Assembly (NCBI GenBank): GCA_021778315.1 | Contig: JAJYCQ010000046.1 | Span: 1 to 7,995 of the forward strand | Direction of reading: 5' to 3' | DNA from: Acidobacteriota bacterium | GTDB taxonomy: Bacteria > Acidobacteriota > Terriglobia > Terriglobales > Acidobacteriaceae | DNA length: 7,995 bases | Part shown: positions 5,070-7,995 of the stretch, one piece after another | How the letters are laid out: each line of letters begins with the position of its first letter | How positions within the stretch are numbered: position 1 is the first letter of the stretch | Translations under genes and position numbers: made by a program | The notes under the pieces: generated by a model | The model's database searches: none | Seen by the model: the letters and a program-made list of their open reading frames with translations, nothing else | What the model was told of the DNA's origin: nothing

Positions 5070-7289
5070 TTACTCCTCGCTCCCAGGCTTCTTGAACGTC
5101 GAAGGTCTAGCGCCCGTCGGTCCACCGCGCTTCGCACCGAAGCCTCCAGGCTTCCCGCCGAACTTTGGCTTACCCCCAAACTTCGCTCCAGGCTTGCCGC
5201 CAAAACTCTTCCGTGGCCCTGCTCCCGCACGAGAGAAGCTCCCCTCGCCGCGAGCCTTGTACGGCCGCTTCCCGCCATCCCCCTCCGCCGCCGGAACCCA
5301 GGGCTCCTTCGTGAACGGACGTGTATGAGCATCCGCAGCCCGAGGCTTATACGGCCGCTTAGGCAGCGAACGCTCCACAGTCGACTCAGTCGCACTACTC
5401 TCCGCTGCTGCGCGAGGCGTGTAAGGCCGCTTCGTAAACGTGCGCTCCCCTCCTTCAGCCCCCCGAGGAGTATACGGCCTCTTCGCAAACGAACTCCCGC
5501 CCTCTGCCGTACGAGGTGTATACGGGCGCTTCGCAAAACCACCCGACTTCGCACCGCGTTCCTTGCCCTCAAAACTCCGTGGCTTGAACGAAGCCCGCTC
5601 GCCGCCCTCAGCATTCCGCGGAGTATAGGGCCGCTTCGCAAACGAGTTCTCGCCACCCTCCGCAGTGCGTGGAGGGTAAGGCCGCTTCGCAAACGAGCTT
5701 CCCCCGCCTTCGGCAGTTCTCGGCGCATAAGGCTTCTTCGCATACGAGCTCCCGCCCTCAGCATTCCGTGGAGCATAAGGCTTCTTCGCTCCAAAACCAC
5801 CCGGCTTGCCTCCGCGATCGCCACCCGGACGCTCATAGCTCCGAGGCTTGAACGACGGCCGTTCACCGCCCTCCGTCGCACGAGCAGCATAAGGCCGCTT
5901 CGCAGCTCCCCCCGGCTTCTTCCCATAATCAAAGCTCGACTTCGGAGGAGTCCGCTGCTCAATCGGCAGCCCGGCCTGCTCTCTCGGCTTCAGCGGCTCC
6001 CGATCCTCCGGAGCCGGCTTGCGGAACTTCGTAAACCCATCCGCCTTGGCCTCTGCACGAGGCTTGCGATCCTCTTCCCACGGCTTGCTAAAGCTCTTCT
6101 TCGCCCCAGCCGCTCCGTCCTTCTTGAACGGCCGCCGTTGCGGATCCGTCTTCCCATCCAGACGAGGTCCAAACCGAGCCGACGGCTTCACCGGCCCAGC
6201 ACCAGCACGTCCAGCCGAAAAGCTCTTCGCCGCAGGCTTCCCGCGAAACTCGCTCGCGACCTTATCCTCGCTGGCAAAGCTCTTGATCCGCCCCGTCCCA
6301 ATCTTCTTCGGACGAACGACCGCAACCGCATCGCCCTCTTCGACCGAAGCTTCCTCACCAGCAGCCGCGCCAAACAACTGTAGCGTCCCGGGAATATGCA
6401 GCAGCGTCTTTCCGTCGATCACCACTGTCTCCAACTGCCGCGCGCCCACCAGCGCATGCAGCACCTCGCGCACCCGCGACCGCGCCGTCAACGGGGAGAG
6501 GAACGTCGTAATCTCCTCCTCCGTCGCCATCATCACTTGCGACAAATACAGCGACACCAGCGCAGACAGCGCCGTCGGCTGCCCCGCATTCGCACCCGCC
6601 TTGATCGCCTTCGTAAACCTCCGCGACGTCAGTTCCCATAGCGTTGCTCCATCGCCCTGCGACAGCAGGGGAAGCACCCGCAGCTGCGACCACAACTCGC
6701 TCAGCGAGCGCAGAATCGCAGCCTCCGTCACCTCGCGCCCCAGCTCCTGCGCCAGCTCGCCCGCCGACATCGGCCCGCGTTCCGTCAGCACCTCATACAC
6801 CCGCAATCCCAGCGGAGAAACCTTTACCGCTCCCGAAGTCGACGGCGGCAGCTTCCACGCCTTGTCCCCGCGCATCGTGAAGATGTAGCTGAACACCTGC
6901 GCGCTCACCACAAAATCCGGGCTGTCTCCCGGCACGTTCATTAGGTTCAGCGGCAGCGCAAGACCCTCACCCACCAGCCGCGACACCAGCCCGCGCGCAA
7001 CCTCAGTCTCGGCCATCGAAGGCGCAGCGTTGGCCGCTCCCAGCGTAGCCTCCACCAGCGAAGGCGCCGGCACCGGCAACTGCTGTGCACGAGGAGCAAA
7101 CAGCACCAGCCCGCGCTCATTGATCCAGTCGCGAGCGGCCTCCAGCGTCAGGATCGGCTCGCCCGTCTGTTTCCATGCCGTCGCTCGTGCAGCACCAAGC
7201 TGCGTCTCGTCTAATTCCGTTGTTGAACTCAAAAGTGCCCCTATCTTGTGTTGCTGTGCCAGCCATGCGCACAGCTCCCGATCAGCCAC
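5070..7289 (-). CDS. Winged-helix protein (AlkZ/HTH_42-like) with long basic KRPYTPR repeat tail
   Basis: 739-residue protein in two halves. Residues 1-~302 look globular and resemble proteins related to the AlkZ/YcaQ winged-helix DNA glycosylases. Cues are ARDWINERGLVLFAPR (52-67), a helix-turn-helix-like RGPMSAGELAQELGREVTEAA (171-191) followed by LSELWSQLRVLP (196-207), and a second one at ~241-300 (LVSLYLSQVMMATEEEITTFLSPL, then RSRVREVLHALVGARQLETVVIDGKTLLHIPG). I see no certain catalytic motif, so glycosylase activity is not claimed. Residues ~303-739 are Lys/Arg/Gly/Pro/Tyr-rich, cysteine-free and presumably disordered, with about ten KRPYTPRTAEGG-like units (463-684) and a GGKP-rich end (694-720). 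The tail could bind RNA, DNA or ribosomes. The start is GTG at 7287-7289, since an in-frame TGA lies 11 codons upstream and no ATG is nearby; its only Shine-Dalgarno candidate, GAGGA (7301-7305), is 11 nt away. It lies between mutL and cmk. Confidence 0.85.
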   Translation of the reverse strand: MADRELCAWLAQQHKIGALLSSTTELDETQLGAARATAWKQTGEPILTLEAARDWINERGLVLFAPRAQQLPVPAPSLVEATLGAANAAPSMAETEVARGLVSRLVGEGLALPLNLMNVPGDSPDFVVSAQVFSYIFTMRGDKAWKLPPSTSGAVKVSPLGLRVYEVLTERGPMSAGELAQELGREVTEAAILRSLSELWSQLRVLPLLSQGDGATLWELTSRRFTKAIKAGANAGQPTALSALVSLYLSQVMMATEEEITTFLSPLTARSRVREVLHALVGARQLETVVIDGKTLLHIPGTLQLFGAAAGEEASVEEGDAVAVVRPKKIGTGRIKSFASEDKVASEFRGKPAAKSFSAGRAGAGPVKPSARFGPRLDGKTDPQRRPFKKDGAAGAKKSFSKPWEEDRKPRAEAKADGFTKFRKPAPEDREPLKPREQAGLPIEQRTPPKSSFDYGKKPGGAAKRPYAARATEGGERPSFKPRSYERPGGDRGGKPGGFGAKKPYAPRNAEGGSSYAKKPYAPRTAEGGGSSFAKRPYPPRTAEGGENSFAKRPYTPRNAEGGERASFKPRSFEGKERGAKSGGFAKRPYTPRTAEGGSSFAKRPYTPRGAEGGERTFTKRPYTPRAAAESSATESTVERSLPKRPYKPRAADAHTRPFTKEPWVPAAEGDGGKRPYKARGEGSFSRAGAGPRKSFGGKPGAKFGGKPKFGGKPGGFGAKRGGPTGARPSTFKKPGSEE
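5073..5078 (-). promoter_or_regulatory. Ribosome binding site of cmk inside the upstream gene's 3' end
   Basis: GAGGAG on the minus strand lies six bases before the ATG at 5066 and forms the last two codons (Glu-Glu) of the upstream gene. It supports the longer cmk start and termination-reinitiation coupling. Confidence 0.75.
5130..5210 (-). repeat. Coding GGKP-type short repeats
   Basis: Residues 694-720 of the tail protein repeat F-G-G-K-P-type motifs four times (KSFGGKPGAKFGGKPKFGGKPGGFGAK as segments). Such Gly-Lys-Phe patches resemble RGG-like nucleic-acid-binding disorder, which is an inference. Confidence 0.7.
5238..5903 (-). repeat. Coding tandem repeats (~48-51 bp) for KRPYTPRTAEGG-type units
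   Basis: K(R/K)PY cores occur at residues 464, 502, 518, 535, 552, 587, 603, 620, 644 and 673 of the host protein, with a degenerate KEPW at 661. Close units are 16 or 17 residues apart, which keeps the frame. Units at 464 and 552 carry an insertion with (S/A)SFKPRS followed by a Gly-rich stretch, giving a higher-order pattern of one long plus three short units, seen twice. DNA copies differ at many third positions, so the protein pattern appears to be maintained rather than recently expanded. Confidence 0.9.
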
Positions 7290-7292
7290 GCA

Positions 7293-7305
7293 GAGGATAA
7301 TCCTC
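7293..7305. promoter_or_regulatory. 13-bp perfect dyad upstream of the winged-helix gene
   Basis: gaggat-a-atcctc is a perfect inverted repeat with 6-bp arms, lying 3 bp before the GTG start. It overlaps the only Shine-Dalgarno candidate, so it could act as an operator, or sequester the ribosome site in a small 4-bp hairpin. One short palindrome can arise by chance. Confidence 0.3.
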
Positions 7306-7382
7306 AGTTCGCAGCTATGTCATCGGGGGAATCCTGTGATGTTCGGGCTCGCTTACGCACTAGAGCCGGTTACCTGCTCCAG

Positions 7383-7995
7383 CTAAATGCGCTGAAACGC
7401 CCGTTGGATGTCTCTTAGAGAATACCGCAATGCGATCGGTCTGCCGTGCGGACAGCTCATCGGATGCTCAGTTTTTCCCAATTCCGCCAACAACCAGTCC
7501 ATCTTTGCCGGCTCCAGCTGCATATTCACCTTAATCGCCGCATGGCACGCAATCGACGCCGCAATCCGAGTCCGGCGCAGCTCCTCATTCTCCACCTGCG
7601 CGGATTTCTCCGTCACCCCCAGCACTTCCTCCAGCACCCGTTCCAGCTCCTTGCCCTCCAGACCCACCGGAGTCGCCTTCACCGCCAGCGTCCGCGGCCC
7701 AAATGGCTCAGCCTCAAACCCATTCCGCTCCAACTCCTCGGCAATCGCCGCAAACGTCACCATCTGCTCCGGCAGCAACTCGATCAGCACCGGCATCAAC
7801 AGCCGCTGCCGCTGCACCGCCTCCACCTTCCGCTCGCGCAGAATCTTCTCAAACAGCACCCGCTCATGCGCCACATGCTGATCCACAATCCACAATCCCT
7901 CTTCATTCGTCGCCAGAATAAACGAGTCCCGCAACTGCCCCAGCGGCCGCAGCGAAGCCAGCGAATTCAGCGTCCCCTGCTCCTCCCCGCCACCA
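7383..7995 (-). CDS. mutL: DNA mismatch repair protein MutL, C-terminal part (partial at right edge)
   Basis: The last ~204 residues of MutL. The ATPase N-terminus lies beyond the right edge, and the frame is open through 7995. It contains the linker-to-CTD entry LRPLGQLRDSFILA and the dimerisation/endonuclease domain. DQHVAHERVLFE (7848-7883) fits the metal-binding DQHA(X)2E(X)4E motif with Val for Ala. ACHAAIKVN, SCPHGRP and the terminal FQR match the other conserved endonuclease-type motifs. Such MutLs nick the daughter strand after MutS recognises a mismatch, as in bacteria lacking MutH. The TAG stop is at 7383-7385. A 93-bp gap without a clear terminator separates it from the next gene on the same strand, so co-transcription is possible. 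Confidence 0.95.
   Translation of the reverse strand, partial: GGGEEQGTLNSLASLRPLGQLRDSFILATNEEGLWIVDQHVAHERVLFEKILRERKVEAVQRQRLLMPVLIELLPEQMVTFAAIAEELERNGFEAEPFGPRTLAVKATPVGLEGKELERVLEEVLGVTEKSAQVENEELRRTRIAASIACHAAIKVNMQLEPAKMDWLLAELGKTEHPMSCPHGRPIALRYSLRDIQRAFQRI

Noticed and set aside
5238..5903. Regular ~50-bp periodicity suggestive of a CRISPR array
   Set aside because: The period is a multiple of three, the units encode a consistent peptide in one frame, there are no unique spacers, and no cas genes are nearby.
4944..6383. Plus-strand open frame of 479 codons opposite the repeat-tail gene
   Set aside because: It is Arg/Leu/Pro-rich and its repeats mirror those of the real gene on the other strand. 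No ribosome site or domain is seen.
5070..7289. Pseudouridine synthase (RluB-like), which in related bacteria can carry similar KRPY-rich tails
   Set aside because: The N-terminal half lacks S4 and synthase motifs (no GRLD-type catalytic segment) and instead shows winged-helix-like segments.
7290..7382. Promoter or terminator between mutL and the winged-helix gene
   Set aside because: Only weak short inverted repeats (gagc/gctc) and no acceptable -35/-10 pair or T tract were found, so neither is called.

Overview
The window is GC-rich and gene-dense and looks like a chromosomal segment from an Acidobacteriota bacterium, probably Acidobacteriaceae (Granulicella, Edaphobacter or Terriglobus type). 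This rests on codon style, GTG starts, a lysine/arginine-Pro-Tyr repeat tail and the protein style. It is an impression from reading, not a database result. The + strand carries more C than G throughout, whichever strand is coding. Minus-strand genes therefore favour G-ending codons and the single plus-strand gene favours C-ending codons. This suggests that the minus strand is the leading strand.

Layout from left to right. Positions 1-985 (minus) hold the N-terminal part of an MFS exporter that runs off the left edge. Positions 1094-2797 (minus) hold a complete tandem paralogue of it, of the transmembrane secretion effector (EntS-like, MFS_3) type, with a C-terminal soluble domain. The ~108-bp gap between them contains a 17-bp tandem repeat that supplies the stop codon of the complete copy. 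Positions 2798-2868 are a short divergent promoter region. Positions 2869-3852 (plus) encode an unrecognised exported protein with a signal peptide and Pro-rich ends. A strong hairpin at 3861-3892 separates it from a convergent CspA-family cold shock gene (3942-4142, minus), which has a ~180-bp upstream region.

Right half, all minus strand and transcribed right to left: the C-terminal part of mutL (7383 to the right edge, endonuclease-type motifs), then a 739-residue protein (5070-7289) with a winged-helix N-terminal half and a long basic repeat tail, then cmk for cytidylate kinase (4323-5066), which starts 3 bp after the preceding stop. A terminator-like hairpin (4271-4319) follows cmk, so csp is probably transcribed from its own promoter. 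The repeat-tail gene and cmk are clearly coupled; mutL may be in the same transcript across a 93-bp gap.

Most of the window is ordinary. The least explained items are the winged-helix/repeat-tail protein, the MFS tandem duplication with its repeat-marked junction, and the overlapping divergent promoter pair, whose plus-strand transcript may be leaderless.
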